Part shown: in pieces, positions 5,408-14,718 of the stretch
Position numbering within the stretch: the first letter of the stretch is position 1
How the letters are laid out: each line of letters begins with the position of its first letter
Assembly: GCA_018400915.1 (NCBI GenBank)
Contig: JAGYLW010000007.1
Location: 1-37,768 of the forward strand
Length of the DNA stretch: 37,768 nucleotides
Direction of reading: 5' to 3'
From: Fidelibacterota bacterium
Lineage (GTDB): Bacteria; Fidelibacterota; Fidelibacteria; Fidelibacterales; Fidelibacteraceae
Position numbers and translations under genes: made by a program
Notes under the pieces: generated by a model
Database searches by the model: none
Told to the model about the DNA's origin: nothing
Seen by the model: the letters and a program-made list of their open reading frames with translations, nothing else

Positions 5408-7680
5408 TTTTTTCTCCTTTCTTCCAGAAATTTGGGTTTCCAGAGCATGCACATGGCCGGTACCAGGACCAGGGCGGCGACAAGACAGACGCTGATAGAG
5501 ATCACCACAAGGAAACCGAAGTACTGTATGGGGCGGAACGCCGAGAACACCAGTGCGGCAAAGCCCACGATCACGGACCAGGCGTTGAACACAATGCCCT
5601 TTCCCGAACCCAGCAATGTGGTACGAACCGCTGTTTCGGGGGTATTACCCCCGCGCAGTTCACTGCGGTAGCGCCAGAGAAAGTGAATGGTATAATCGAC
5701 GCCCACTCCGATCATGATCGAGGACAGCAACGCGGTTGCCGTATCCAGGCGCACGCCGCCGTATCCCATGATCCCGAAGAGAATGATCTCCGCCAGAACA
5801 AGCGGTAGGGAAGCGAACAATCCCGCCGTAAAGGAACGGAAAATAATCATCAGAATGATCGCGATCGCCGTGAAAGCCAGGATCAGTGATTTGATCTGCC
5901 CGTCGACAATGGAAATATTCATGTCCGAAGTGATCATGGCATGTCCGCCCAGCATTTTGACATTAGGGTCATCCCGGGTCAGGTCTTCGATATCGCGGAC
6001 GACTTTCTGGATAATGTATCCGTCCGCCTTGTTGATGCGGACGATCATCTGTGCATGCCGGTAGTCAAAATCGATCAGCTGTTCGAAATCATCCGGGTCC
6101 CCGTTCATATAATACAGTTCGAGATACTGCGCCACCCCCTGTTCCCCCGGAGGCAGGGTATCGTAAAGGGGATGTCCCGGTGCGTACAGTCCTTTCGATA
6201 TTTCACGGATGGCCGTGACGATGGAGGTGACGTCACCGACGTCGGGATGTGACAAGAGGGTCTTTTCGTACGACTGCATGCGTTTCAGCACAGCCGGGTC
6301 CTTGATGTTCCCTTCAAAGAGAACGGACAGGTTCTGTGAACCGCCGAAATGTTCATTGATGACCGAGGAGCTTACTTTGACAGGGTGCTTCTTCTTGAAG
6401 AAATTTTCCATATTCCCGTCGATCTTAAGCATAAAAATGCCGCCGGCCAGTACCAGGGTCAGGATCAGGGCAATGATCATGATCTTTTTCGGATGCACAA
6501 TGATCCGGTCCGAAAGAAAATGCAAAATACGGTCAAGGAAGGAGATCTTCAATTTGCCGTTATGATATTTTTTCTTTTGCGTCCTGACGGGCAGGTAACT
6601 GAGGACGGCGGGGATGAAGAAAAGGCTCAGGAGCACCGCCCAGGTGATCCCGACAGAAGCCAGTATCCCCAGCTGCCGGGCATGGACGATGATATGGACA
6701 AGCAGGCCCAGGATCCCCGCCACCGTGGTGATCCCGGTAACCGTGACCGGCCTTTTCAGGCTGCTGAACGCACCCAGGGCCAGTTTTTTGTTCGTCCATT
6801 CCGGATGCATGCTTTGCAGTTCGTTGTATTTTGCGATAATATGGATCCCGTAATCGTTGGCCACTGCGATCAGCATGACCGGCATGAGGATGGTGACGAT
6901 GGAAATGTGCCAGCCGAGCAGCGGCATCAGTCCGAAAGCAATGATAATGGCCATCAGGACCACCGAAAGCGGAAGGAAAACCCCCCGGAAGCGCCGGAAA
7001 GCAAAATACAGCATGCCCGTCATCAGCAAAAAACCGATGGGCAGAAGGTAGACCACATCCCGGGAAATATCCTGCATGATAGAGGCGTTCACAATGGGAA
7101 GTCCGCCCATATAGATCTTTTCCTCGCCGGGATGTTCCTTTAGGATATTTTGTATTTTCAGGATAATGTCATTCTCTTCAAGATCTTTTCTGACATTCAG
7201 AACGATCGCCGTTTTACTGAGATCCTCCGAGATGACCGTACCACTGACAAAAGGGTTGTCAAGCAGGTCACGCCGCAGCGTTTCGCGGGCTTCTGCGGTT
7301 TCCGGTATGCGGGTTCCCACGGCGGGATCCACCACCATCATACCCTCACGGTGCCGGATGTGCTTTAAGGTGAACAGGGAAGTGACCCGCTCGAACTCAC
7401 TGCGCCGTTCAAACACGCGGGTCAGTTCCTTCACGCGGCGCAGCGTCTCCGGCCTGAGAACATCCTCCGTTTCCAGAACGAGGATAATGATCTTATTGCT
7501 CCCGAAGATGCTTTCGATTGCATCGGTCTGTATCCGCGAGGGCATTTTTTCCGGTATCAGTTCCTTGATGTCGCTTTCAATTTCCAGTTGCGTTAGACCG
7601 AGGACAAAGAGCAGGGTAAGAAGCGGGAACAGGAGGATGATCCAGAAGCGGTATTTCAAAATAAATTTTTCACTGCGCAT
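5404..7680 (-). CDS. RND/MMPL-superfamily transporter
   Basis: The product is a 758-residue inner membrane protein with the duplicated RND layout. Each half has one membrane helix (first WIILLFPLLTLLFVLGL), a large periplasmic loop, then five helices. Both halves carry the conserved fourth-helix segment: VANDYGIHIIAKY in the first and GVGVDYTIHFLWRYRSE in the second, where the aspartate relays protons in this family. It belongs to the 'predicted RND superfamily exporter'/MMPL group associated with lipid or hopanoid export, not to the AcrB drug-efflux type. It lies 12 bases after the barrel protein gene and overlaps the LolA-like gene. The trio suggests inner membrane pump, periplasmic carrier and outer membrane acceptor (inference). 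Confidence 0.88.
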   Translation of the reverse strand: MRSEKFILKYRFWIILLFPLLTLLFVLGLTQLEIESDIKELIPEKMPSRIQTDAIESIFGSNKIIILVLETEDVLRPETLRRVKELTRVFERRSEFERVTSLFTLKHIRHREGMMVVDPAVGTRIPETAEARETLRRDLLDNPFVSGTVISEDLSKTAIVLNVRKDLEENDIILKIQNILKEHPGEEKIYMGGLPIVNASIMQDISRDVVYLLPIGFLLMTGMLYFAFRRFRGVFLPLSVVLMAIIIAFGLMPLLGWHISIVTILMPVMLIAVANDYGIHIIAKYNELQSMHPEWTNKKLALGAFSSLKRPVTVTGITTVAGILGLLVHIIVHARQLGILASVGITWAVLLSLFFIPAVLSYLPVRTQKKKYHNGKLKISFLDRILHFLSDRIIVHPKKIMIIALILTLVLAGGIFMLKIDGNMENFFKKKHPVKVSSSVINEHFGGSQNLSVLFEGNIKDPAVLKRMQSYEKTLLSHPDVGDVTSIVTAIREISKGLYAPGHPLYDTLPPGEQGVAQYLELYYMNGDPDDFEQLIDFDYRHAQMIVRINKADGYIIQKVVRDIEDLTRDDPNVKMLGGHAMITSDMNISIVDGQIKSLILAFTAIAIILMIIFRSFTAGLFASLPLVLAEIILFGIMGYGGVRLDTATALLSSIMIGVGVDYTIHFLWRYRSELRGGNTPETAVRTTLLGSGKGIVFNAWSVIVGFAALVFSAFRPIQYFGFLVVISISVCLVAALVLVPAMCMLWKPKFLEERRKK

Positions 7681-7692
7681 GGCGGGGTTTCC

Positions 7693-8988
7693 TTAAAATG
7701 AGATCCTGATCTCCGCAAATAATCCGTTGTACTGTTCGGACAGAAGCTCAAAGAGCGTGTTGTCCTCGCCTTTGTAAACGGTGGCGCCCAGGCGGATACG
7801 CAGAGCGTCCGCCGGTTCGAAGCTTATTGACGGAGAGAACATGTATTCACTGCCGGTAAAGTAATACAGAAAGGGGGCTTCTATTTCAAAGGTATCATGA
7901 AAAAGCGTCAGCGAGGGACGGATAAAAACCCCGTGCCGGACTTTGTCCTGCTGGCTGAAGAAAAGGCGTTTGTAGGTCAAAAGCCGGTAATCCATGAGCA
8001 GGGCGGGATCCGAAGGAAGCGCCAGTTCCGAGAATGCCGGTATGTATTTTCCGTTGTATTCCACAAGGATCCGCAAAGGCCCCCACGCCCGGTCCAGCCC
8101 GAGCGTCCACTGAACTTCTTTCTCGGGGATGTGGATCTGATCTCCCGCACTGTCGGGGAGCATGTAACTTCCCTCAAAGCGGAAACTCCAGGCGTCTGCG
8201 GTAAATGCCGCATCAAATCCGACGACCTGCTGTCGCCAGGGTTTCTGGTAAAAGCGGTAGCGTATATCCGTCGGGGAATGCACCTGCATTTCCGCGGAAA
8301 ATCCCGGCTGCAGCGCATAGGCATTCAGATAGGAGAATCCGGCGTCGTATTCGCTTGTCGCAAGATCGAGGCGCAGTGCGCCGCCGCTGTTCTTAAGCAC
8401 GGCGTCCGGCGTGAGGATCCCGCCGTACCGGACATTGTCCGGCATTTCAAAAAGCCCGGCAGGAATGATATTGGCGCGGTACACCGGGATCCATATGCCC
8501 TGCAGGCTCGAGGACATGCCCAGGCGCACACTGCTGTTCAGGAAGAAGTTTCCCATGCGCATATCACCGGGATCCCCGTATACGCGGCGGAGGTCCTTCG
8601 GACTGAGGTTGTCAAGGGAGCTAAAGGCGTCCGCGCGCCCCCAGATCTCGATCTGTTTTCCCAGGCGGGTCCGGAAAGGGCCGAAACCGAGATCGACGTA
8701 AGCTTCACGGAGGTTGATCTCCAGGGTGTCTTTCCCCGAAAGCCGGTGATGACGCAGGCGCAGTTCCGCAAAGGCATATGCACGCCGGCCCGCCTCTGCT
8801 TTCAGGCCGATATCAAGGCGGGAAAAAAGATCTTTCGTATGCAGGGAATCCGTCGCGCCGCCGGCGAGCAGTCCGCTGCGGATTTCCCCGCTCAATGCAT
8901 AGTTGAACGTTTTGGACTGCGCACTTTCAAAGAGTCCCTGGGCGAAGACCAGGGATACCGTAAAAAGGAGAACGAACAGTTTTTTCAT
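7693..8988 (-). CDS. Outer membrane beta-barrel protein, DUF1302-like
   Basis: The product has 431 residues, with a signal peptide (MKKLFVLLFTVSLVFAQG) and amphipathic beta-strand repeats to the end, closing in a terminal phenylalanine (AEIRISF) as expected for an outer membrane barrel. The segment LREAYVDLGFGPFRTRLGKQ then IEIWGRADAFSSLDNLSPKD strongly resembles DUF1302-type proteins, which are found with MMPL transporters. No transport substrate can be read from the sequence. It is the first gene of the envelope operon. An AT-rich stretch just upstream (TATTAAT on the minus strand around 9014-9020) could carry a -10 element, but no good -35 is visible. Confidence 0.8.
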   Translation of the reverse strand: MKKLFVLLFTVSLVFAQGLFESAQSKTFNYALSGEIRSGLLAGGATDSLHTKDLFSRLDIGLKAEAGRRAYAFAELRLRHHRLSGKDTLEINLREAYVDLGFGPFRTRLGKQIEIWGRADAFSSLDNLSPKDLRRVYGDPGDMRMGNFFLNSSVRLGMSSSLQGIWIPVYRANIIPAGLFEMPDNVRYGGILTPDAVLKNSGGALRLDLATSEYDAGFSYLNAYALQPGFSAEMQVHSPTDIRYRFYQKPWRQQVVGFDAAFTADAWSFRFEGSYMLPDSAGDQIHIPEKEVQWTLGLDRAWGPLRILVEYNGKYIPAFSELALPSDPALLMDYRLLTYKRLFFSQQDKVRHGVFIRPSLTLFHDTFEIEAPFLYYFTGSEYMFSPSISFEPADALRIRLGATVYKGEDNTLFELLSEQYNGLFAEIRISF

Positions 8989-9159
8989 AGATCCTGCTTT
9001 TTTTTCATGCGGATATTAATACAAAATCCGGCGGAAAGCGTCCAGTCGGCGCGGATTGGACAATATAAAATGTGAAAATAAAGACATGGTATTACCGGCA
9101 CGCAGCCTCAGGGAACATGCCCGGAGCTGAACAACAGCCTTTCAACTTAAAAATCGGGA

Positions 9160-10260
9160 TCAGCGTTTTTTACGGTATTCGGAGGGGGTCATTCCCACGT
9201 GCTTCTTAAAAAGCGTGTTGAAGGAAGATTTTGAGTTAAAGCCCGAATCGTAACCGATCGCAAGGAGCGTAAAGCGGTCATTGCGGGGATCGTTCAGTTT
9301 TTCCTTTGCCGCTTCAATACGATAGGTGTTGATGAAATGATAAAAATTTTTGCCGAGCTTTTCATTGAGTACCTGGGTAATGTGATGCCGGGGAACATGC
9401 AGGCTTTTTGCCACGTCCAGGATGTTCAGCTCCGGTTCCAGGTACGGTTTTTTTTCATCCATGATCTTCAGGAGCTTTTGTTTCATGCCTTCCAGTTCCG
9501 CTGCGCTCAATCCGCTGCGCGAGTACTTTTTCTGTACCTGCTTCCGGGGCGGGGGATAGATCCGGTCCTGCTGAAAACCGAAAATGCTGAAAGCAAAGGC
9601 GTGGAAAACGAGAACGATATTCCCCAGCAGTACCGGGTCCGGGGAAAAGTCACGGACAAGGATACGCGTAAAACCGAGGATCACCACAGCGGCATAGAGA
9701 ACGAAAAAGGAGATCGAGACAAACAGGGCCCAGCCGAGGGTGATCTTCTGGGAGGTGTAGGAATAGAGGTTCCTGACCTTGATGCGGTGCTTGTGCAGCT
9801 TGATAAACGTAATGACCGAGTACCCAAGGAAAGAAAGGATAAGCAGGATCGCATAGGAGAGGCGGAGGCCCTGCAGGGAGTTGCTGACCAGAAAGCTGTC
9901 GAAGTCCAGCACGGGTTCGCTGCGGTAGATCAGGGAAACGATAAAAAAGGCGACCACCGGAACGGCCAGGGTCGGGTAGTAGTAGCGAAGGCGGGGGTTT
10001 TCGGAGATCAGCGAATCCACATAGACATAGAGCAGCGGTCCGTAAACGAAGGGAAGAAAGGGAAACGCGAAAAGTGAAAAGCGGGTGTTCAGCAGGGAAA
10101 GCAGCATATGCAGGGATATAAAGAAGAGCCATACGGCCAGTATATGGTCCGGAAGGCGGGAATGTTTCTTCAGAAGAAACATGATCCCCGCATAAAGGGA
10201 CTGTGCAAAGCCGATCGCCATAATGGCGATGTTCAGGTCATGATGAGCGGTCATAGACAT
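9160..10260 (-). CDS. AraC-family regulator with multi-span membrane sensor domain
   Basis: This 366-residue protein has two parts. The first 235 residues contain about seven hydrophobic helices, for example AVWLFFISLHMLLSLL, LAVPVVAFFIVSLIY, LSYAILLILSFLGYSVITF and ALFVSISFFVLYAAVVIL. The C-terminal 105 residues are an AraC DNA-binding domain with two helix-turn-helix units: LDVAKSLHVPRHHITQVLNE, and FTLLAIGYDSGFNSKSSFNT ending KKHVGMTPSEYRKKR. Membrane AraC regulators of this shape are common in Bacteroidota-like genomes; their signals are mostly unknown. A second start at 10254 is possible, and neither start has a strong ribosome site. It follows the DUF1460 lipoprotein by 13 bases, so they are probably co-transcribed. 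Confidence 0.88.
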   Translation of the reverse strand: MSMTAHHDLNIAIMAIGFAQSLYAGIMFLLKKHSRLPDHILAVWLFFISLHMLLSLLNTRFSLFAFPFLPFVYGPLLYVYVDSLISENPRLRYYYPTLAVPVVAFFIVSLIYRSEPVLDFDSFLVSNSLQGLRLSYAILLILSFLGYSVITFIKLHKHRIKVRNLYSYTSQKITLGWALFVSISFFVLYAAVVILGFTRILVRDFSPDPVLLGNIVLVFHAFAFSIFGFQQDRIYPPPRKQVQKKYSRSGLSAAELEGMKQKLLKIMDEKKPYLEPELNILDVAKSLHVPRHHITQVLNEKLGKNFYHFINTYRIEAAKEKLNDPRNDRFTLLAIGYDSGFNSKSSFNTLFKKHVGMTPSEYRKKR

Positions 10261-10273
10261 GGACCATGGAATA

Positions 10274-11389
10274 TTACGGCATTATCCCGCGAAGCACGGA
10301 ATCCCGTTTTGTCGTTTTCACCGCCTCCGGCTGCACCGGGATGACGCCGATCCGCAATTCCTGCGTTTCGTTCATCAGGTTTTCCAGCGGGTTGTCTTCC
10401 AGGCGCAAAAAACGGTACCCGAGCGTATAGGCTTCGGGAGCCTCAAAGGGTTTCTTTTCTTCGTGGCTTTCGTTATAGGCTTTTATTGCTTTATTGTTGA
10501 TCTCAATTTCCGCATTCTTTTCCTGCTTTTCGAGGTTCGAAGCGGCTGCCGCATCGATCACCTCGCGGAAAGGCTGCTGAATGACCTCCGGCGGGGTCGA
10601 ATGCAGGAAATATACTTCATCTTCATCCGTCATGACGAATCCGTAGTGGCCCACCCACTTGTTGTCTTTATATCCGCGTACCACATTGACGATGTCCCCG
10701 GTCTCCAGCTGATCCAGGATCTCCGGCATGATCTCGAGAGGTATATAACTCCATACAAGGGAATCCTCCGGGAGGGAATAGGGCACACCCCGTTTCCTGA
10801 AGAAGTTCTCTTTGTCGACTTTTACGGTGTCATAGGCCAGCCTGCCTCCGGCAAGGTCCCCGGTAATATTTTGAGCCAGCCAGGTATTGTTGCGTGGCCA
10901 GTCGTATTCTCCGTAGTGATTCCTTGTGGTATAGCCTATGATGCCGTCACGGTACCGGATACGCTGCAGGACTGCAAAGAAACTTTGCCAGTCATGGGCC
11001 AGCGCCATGGCAAGCGTATGTTCGCAAAATACCACGCAATCGCTTTTTTCAAGGCAATACAGGGGCTGCCGGTCGTAAATTTCCACCGGATATTCGCCGA
11101 GAAGATATATTTCATAGGGCTGACCGAGATTTTTTCTGGCAAGGTGTTTGACCCGTTCCTGAAGGCCGGGGATCGTATACTGGAGATAAGGCAGGTACAG
11201 GTCGATCTCCGCGGGTGTGAATGCATGCAGGGGCTTGGAGATCATGGCCTTGAGCTGTTCATGACCGATACCGAGCGTGTCGGCGGCGGCTATCTGGCTT
11301 TCGCTGAGTACCGGAAGCTTTTTTTCGCATCCTGCGGACAGAAGCAGCATCAATAGAACGGTAAGCACCGTGAGGACCTTTCTCTTCAT
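10274..11389 (-). CDS. DUF1460 lipoprotein (NlpC/P60-like amidase-type)
   Basis: The product has 371 residues with a lipoprotein signal: a basic start (MKRKVL), a hydrophobic stretch, and lipobox LSAGC with lipid cysteine C21. The body matches DUF1460: SDCVVFCEHTLAMALAHDW holds the likely catalytic cysteine, followed by RIRYRDGIIGYTTRNHYGEY and, later, VGHYGFVMTDEDEVYFLHST with the likely histidine. DUF1460 structures have an NlpC/P60-type papain-like fold, and N-acetylmuramoyl-L-alanine amidase activity has been proposed. ATG 11389 is preceded by GAGG at good distance; a GTG two codons upstream is less likely. The C-terminal 90 residues, rich in glutamate and lysine, are extra. It probably trims peptidoglycan or related glycopeptides in the periplasm. 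Confidence 0.83.
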   Translation of the reverse strand: MKRKVLTVLTVLLMLLLSAGCEKKLPVLSESQIAAADTLGIGHEQLKAMISKPLHAFTPAEIDLYLPYLQYTIPGLQERVKHLARKNLGQPYEIYLLGEYPVEIYDRQPLYCLEKSDCVVFCEHTLAMALAHDWQSFFAVLQRIRYRDGIIGYTTRNHYGEYDWPRNNTWLAQNITGDLAGGRLAYDTVKVDKENFFRKRGVPYSLPEDSLVWSYIPLEIMPEILDQLETGDIVNVVRGYKDNKWVGHYGFVMTDEDEVYFLHSTPPEVIQQPFREVIDAAAASNLEKQEKNAEIEINNKAIKAYNESHEEKKPFEAPEAYTLGYRFLRLEDNPLENLMNETQELRIGVIPVQPEAVKTTKRDSVLRGIMP

Positions 11390-11476
11390 AAGCACCTCTT
11401 TTTATACGATAAAGATACAAAGTATTTTCTTTTACAGGAAGTAATAATTATCTTCTTGTTTTATGCAAGGGAAAGA

Positions 11477-12850
11477 ATGACGGAGAAAAGCACGCGCGTA
11501 GAAAAACTGATCGATAATCCGCGAAAAGCGGTCTGGAGCCTCTCGGTGCCCGTGTTCCTGGGCATGATCGTTCAGTACATCTATAATCTGACGGACACTT
11601 TTTTCGTTAGCAAGATCAGCGGGGATGCCATCGCCGCCATGCAGTTCAATCAGCCCTTCGTTTTCTTTGCCATCAGCATATGTTTCGGGCTCGGCATCGG
11701 TGTGACGAGCCTGATCTCCCAGGCACTGGGGGCCCGTGACAAGCACCGGGCCAATAATGCGGCCGAACATGCCGTGCTGCTCGGCATTGTGATCGGCCTG
11801 ATCATCTCCTCCGTCAGTATTATTTTCCGCTATCCGATATTCAGGCTTCTCGGAGCGCCCGGGAATATTATCGGACTGGCGGTAAGTTATTTTGAAGTGA
11901 TCGTGTTCGGTTTTGTTTTCAATATCCTCAATGTGTTTTTCCGGGCGATCCTTTCCGGAGAAGGGGACGTAAAGACTCCCGTCCGTTTTATGATCTTCGG
12001 GACCGGTGTCAATATTATCCTGGACCCGATCTTTATCTTTGGTCTTGACCTTGGGATCGCCGGGGCCGCCTGGGCGACGATCACCGCACAGGTGTCCGTT
12101 ACGGTCCTGTTCTTCATTTTCTTTTTCATTAAACGCGGCAGTCTCGTGCAGTTCGCGTTCCGGGATTTTTCCCTGTCCGGGGATATTATCGGCAAGACCT
12201 TCCGGATCGGCCTTCCGGCATCGGTCTCTTTTGCGATCATGTCCTTCGGCCAGATGCTGTATAACCGCATCGTCGTCTTTTTCGGCAGTGACGCCGTGGC
12301 CGGAGTCGGTGTCGGAATGCGGCTGGACCAGCTGTTCTTTCTTCCCATACTGGCCGTCGCTTCCTCCCTGGTTACGCTTATCGGCATGTTCTACGGGGCA
12401 AAACGTGTGGACCTTATGCGTTCAACATACCTGTATGTGATCCGCTGGGGCGAGGTCATCGCCCTGACTTTTGGGCTTTTATTTTACCTTGTTTCTCCTT
12501 ACTTTGTAAGGATATTTTCAACGGATCCGGCAATTACGGGAGTTGCTGTCATGTATGTACGCTTTAACGTTTTCGCCTATCCCTTCATTGTGGTCGGCAT
12601 GGTCTCCGGAAGGGTCTTCCAGGGATTCGGGAAAGGCATGCCCGGCCTGACCATCACCACGATTCGGGTTGCGCTCATTATCGTTCCGCTGGCCATCCTC
12701 TTTACGCGAGTGTTCCATATGGGAGTTCAGGGTGTGTTCATCGCACAGATCGCCGCGTCCGCGCTGTCCGCGTTCCTGGCGTATTTCTGGCTTTCGAACA
12801 ACCTGAAAAAGATCGAACGGGAAGAGATCACATACGGAGAAGCGTCATGA
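11477..12850 (+). CDS. MATE-family multidrug/organic cation efflux transporter
   Basis: The product is a 457-residue inner membrane protein with twelve predicted helices. The N-terminal half has the MATE pattern PVFLGMIVQYIYNLTDTFFV with FGLGIGVTSLISQALGARD. The second half repeats it as FRIGLPASVSFAIMSFGQML and a QLFFLPILAVASSLVTLIG stretch near GMFYGAKR. MATE carriers export cationic compounds in exchange for sodium or protons. The start ATG 11477 has AGGGA upstream; an earlier TTG at 11456 is less likely. It heads a run of overlapping plus-strand genes and diverges from the DUF1460 gene across an 87-base AT-rich gap. The substrate is not predictable. Confidence 0.92.
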   Translation: MTEKSTRVEKLIDNPRKAVWSLSVPVFLGMIVQYIYNLTDTFFVSKISGDAIAAMQFNQPFVFFAISICFGLGIGVTSLISQALGARDKHRANNAAEHAVLLGIVIGLIISSVSIIFRYPIFRLLGAPGNIIGLAVSYFEVIVFGFVFNILNVFFRAILSGEGDVKTPVRFMIFGTGVNIILDPIFIFGLDLGIAGAAWATITAQVSVTVLFFIFFFIKRGSLVQFAFRDFSLSGDIIGKTFRIGLPASVSFAIMSFGQMLYNRIVVFFGSDAVAGVGVGMRLDQLFFLPILAVASSLVTLIGMFYGAKRVDLMRSTYLYVIRWGEVIALTFGLLFYLVSPYFVRIFSTDPAITGVAVMYVRFNVFAYPFIVVGMVSGRVFQGFGKGMPGLTITTIRVALIIVPLAILFTRVFHMGVQGVFIAQIAASALSAFLAYFWLSNNLKKIEREEITYGEAS

Positions 12851-13230
12851 ATAAAGAACTTCGTTATCCGCTGAATATTACGACCAAAGCGGCGCTGAAA
12901 GATATTGCAAAGGGCATACCGGCCTTGCTGAAGCTGTTTTACCGCCTTCTCCGTGACGAACGCACGCCGCGCCGTGTGAAGTGGTGGATCGGCGGTTCGG
13001 CCCTTTACCTGATACTGCCGGTCAATTTGAAATTCCGGAACCTGAAGCGTTTTCCCCTCCGCCTGATCAATTACGTAGACGATGTTATTGTCGTATACGG
13101 CATGGTACAGCGGATCTTCCGGGATACGCCGGAGATACTGCTTGAAGAGCACTGGGATCATGCGCTGCCGTTCAGGGAATGGCAGGATCTGCTCTTTAAG
13201 GTAAAGACCGATATACAGAATATTATCTGA
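12847..13230 (+). CDS. DUF1232 (YkvA-like) small membrane protein, divergent
   Basis: The product has 127 residues. The central part, ERTPRRVKWWIGGSALYLIL and then PVNLKFRNLKRFPLRLINYV plus DDVIVVYGMV, has the DUF1232 order: a helix, a short hydrophobic membrane-inserted segment, and the DD motif. The usual 'SPIDLIPD' turn is replaced by LPVNLKFRN, so the key motif is divergent. Family function is unknown. It overlaps the MATE gene by four bases and precedes malQ by nine bases, so it is translated with them. The call rests on pattern and position. Confidence 0.65.
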   Translation: MNKELRYPLNITTKAALKDIAKGIPALLKLFYRLLRDERTPRRVKWWIGGSALYLILPVNLKFRNLKRFPLRLINYVDDVIVVYGMVQRIFRDTPEILLEEHWDHALPFREWQDLLFKVKTDIQNII

Positions 13231-13239
13231 AAGGGAATT

Positions 13240-14718
13240 ATGCCTGAACGTGCTTCCGGTGTTTTACTGCATGTAAGTTCGCTTCCCTCCGAATGGGGGA
13301 AAGGGGATTTCGGAACAGGGGCCTATGAATTCGTTGACTGGCTGGAAACGTCGGGGCAGTCGCTGTGGCAGATCCTGCCGCTGACCTACCCGGATATGAC
13401 CGGCTCACCGTATGCAAGCCCCTCCGCAAACGCGATCAATCCCGCTTTCGTGAGTCCGGAAATGCTGAAGAAAGACGGGCTTCTGAACGACGATGAATGG
13501 AAGTACTGCCGCTGGGTCCGGGATGGCAATGTGGAGGATGTTAGACAGCAGGCTTTCATGCTGGCATATTTAAACTGGAAAAAACGGGGAGAACGGAAGG
13601 CTTTTGAGAGTTTTTGCGAGCGGCATGCATACTGGCTGGACGACACGGCCCTGTTCATGACCCTCCGGGAATATTTTCCCGGAAGCTGGTATGAATTTCC
13701 CCGTGATCTCCGGGACCGCGGGGAACAAGCGCTCGCCGGGTGGCGGAAAGACCACGCGGATGATATTCAGCAGTTCAAGTTCGAGCAGTTTGTTCTTTTT
13801 GACCAGTGGGGCAGAATAAAAAAATATGCCAACACGAAAGGGATCCGGATCATCGGCGACATTCCGATATTTACTTCCACCGATTCCGCAGATGTCTGGG
13901 CGAACCGGGAACTTTTCAAGCTTGACCGCCGGGGCGTCCCGAAGGTCCTGACCGGTGTTCCTCCGGACCTTTTTACAAGCACGGGGCAATTGTGGGGCCA
14001 GCCGCATTTTGACTGGAAGGCAATGAAAAGCGCGGATTACCGCTGGTGGGTGGAGCGCGTCCGCGTGGGAGTATTGCATGCGGATATCCTGCGGATCGAT
14101 CATTTCCGCGGTTTCTGCGCCGCCTACGAAATTCCCTACGGAGCGGAGACCGCCGTTGAAGGCAAATGGGTTGAGGGTCCCCGGGAGGATATTTTCCGCG
14201 TGCTTCACGGACATATTCCGGACCTGTATATCATTGCCGAGGATCTGGGCGTTATCACCCCGGATGTGACCGCGCTTCGCAAACGCCTGAAGTATCCGGG
14301 GATGAAAGTACTGCAGTTTGCCTTTAACAGTGATGAGAACAACCCCTATCTTCCCGGGAATTATGACCCCCGCGACCGTTTTGTCGTTTACACCGGGACG
14401 CACGACAACAATACGACCCGCGGCTGGTACGAAAAGGCGGAAGATCGTGAAAAGGAAATGCTGGCCCGCCATACAGGCGAAACCGGCAACATTGTCTGGT
14501 CGCTGATAGAAATGGCCTTTCATTCCAATGCGATGTGGGCGGTCATTCCCATGCAGGACATCCTGGACCTGGGGAGTTCCGCACGCATGAACACCCCGGG
14601 GACATTAAGGGGCAACTGGGAATGGCAGATGAAAGCGCTGGACCCTGCGCGGAAAAGGACAAAGGCATTGAAGGGTCTGACAGAGGAAAGCCGGAGAGCA
14701 TGCGCGGCAAAAGCATGA
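13240..14718 (+). CDS. malQ: 4-alpha-glucanotransferase (GH77)
   Basis: The product has 492 residues, typical for a short GH77 enzyme. The N-terminus (RASGVLLHVSSLPSEWGKGD) and IGDIPIFTSTDSADVW are family signatures. The catalytic residues are visible: nucleophile D287 in LRIDHFRGF, acid/base E334 in IIAEDLG, and transition-state stabiliser D389 in GTHDNNT. The enzyme moves alpha-1,4-glucan segments between acceptors in maltodextrin or glycogen metabolism in the cytoplasm. AAGGGA just upstream serves ATG 13240. No other glycogen or maltose genes are nearby, and its neighbours are envelope genes, so the operon link is positional rather than metabolic. Confidence 0.95.
   Translation: MPERASGVLLHVSSLPSEWGKGDFGTGAYEFVDWLETSGQSLWQILPLTYPDMTGSPYASPSANAINPAFVSPEMLKKDGLLNDDEWKYCRWVRDGNVEDVRQQAFMLAYLNWKKRGERKAFESFCERHAYWLDDTALFMTLREYFPGSWYEFPRDLRDRGEQALAGWRKDHADDIQQFKFEQFVLFDQWGRIKKYANTKGIRIIGDIPIFTSTDSADVWANRELFKLDRRGVPKVLTGVPPDLFTSTGQLWGQPHFDWKAMKSADYRWWVERVRVGVLHADILRIDHFRGFCAAYEIPYGAETAVEGKWVEGPREDIFRVLHGHIPDLYIIAEDLGVITPDVTALRKRLKYPGMKVLQFAFNSDENNPYLPGNYDPRDRFVVYTGTHDNNTTRGWYEKAEDREKEMLARHTGETGNIVWSLIEMAFHSNAMWAVIPMQDILDLGSSARMNTPGTLRGNWEWQMKALDPARKRTKALKGLTEESRRACAAKA

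Noticed and set aside
7897-9075. Long plus-strand open frame of about 392 codons opposite the DUF1302-like barrel gene
   Set aside because: No recognisable motifs, no ribosome site, low-complexity basic composition; the minus-strand frame has a signal peptide and barrel pattern. It is a shadow frame in GC-rich coding DNA.
10259-11356. Long plus-strand open frame opposite the DUF1460 gene
   Set aside because: The minus strand encodes a clear lipoprotein with conserved catalytic motifs; the opposite frame has none.
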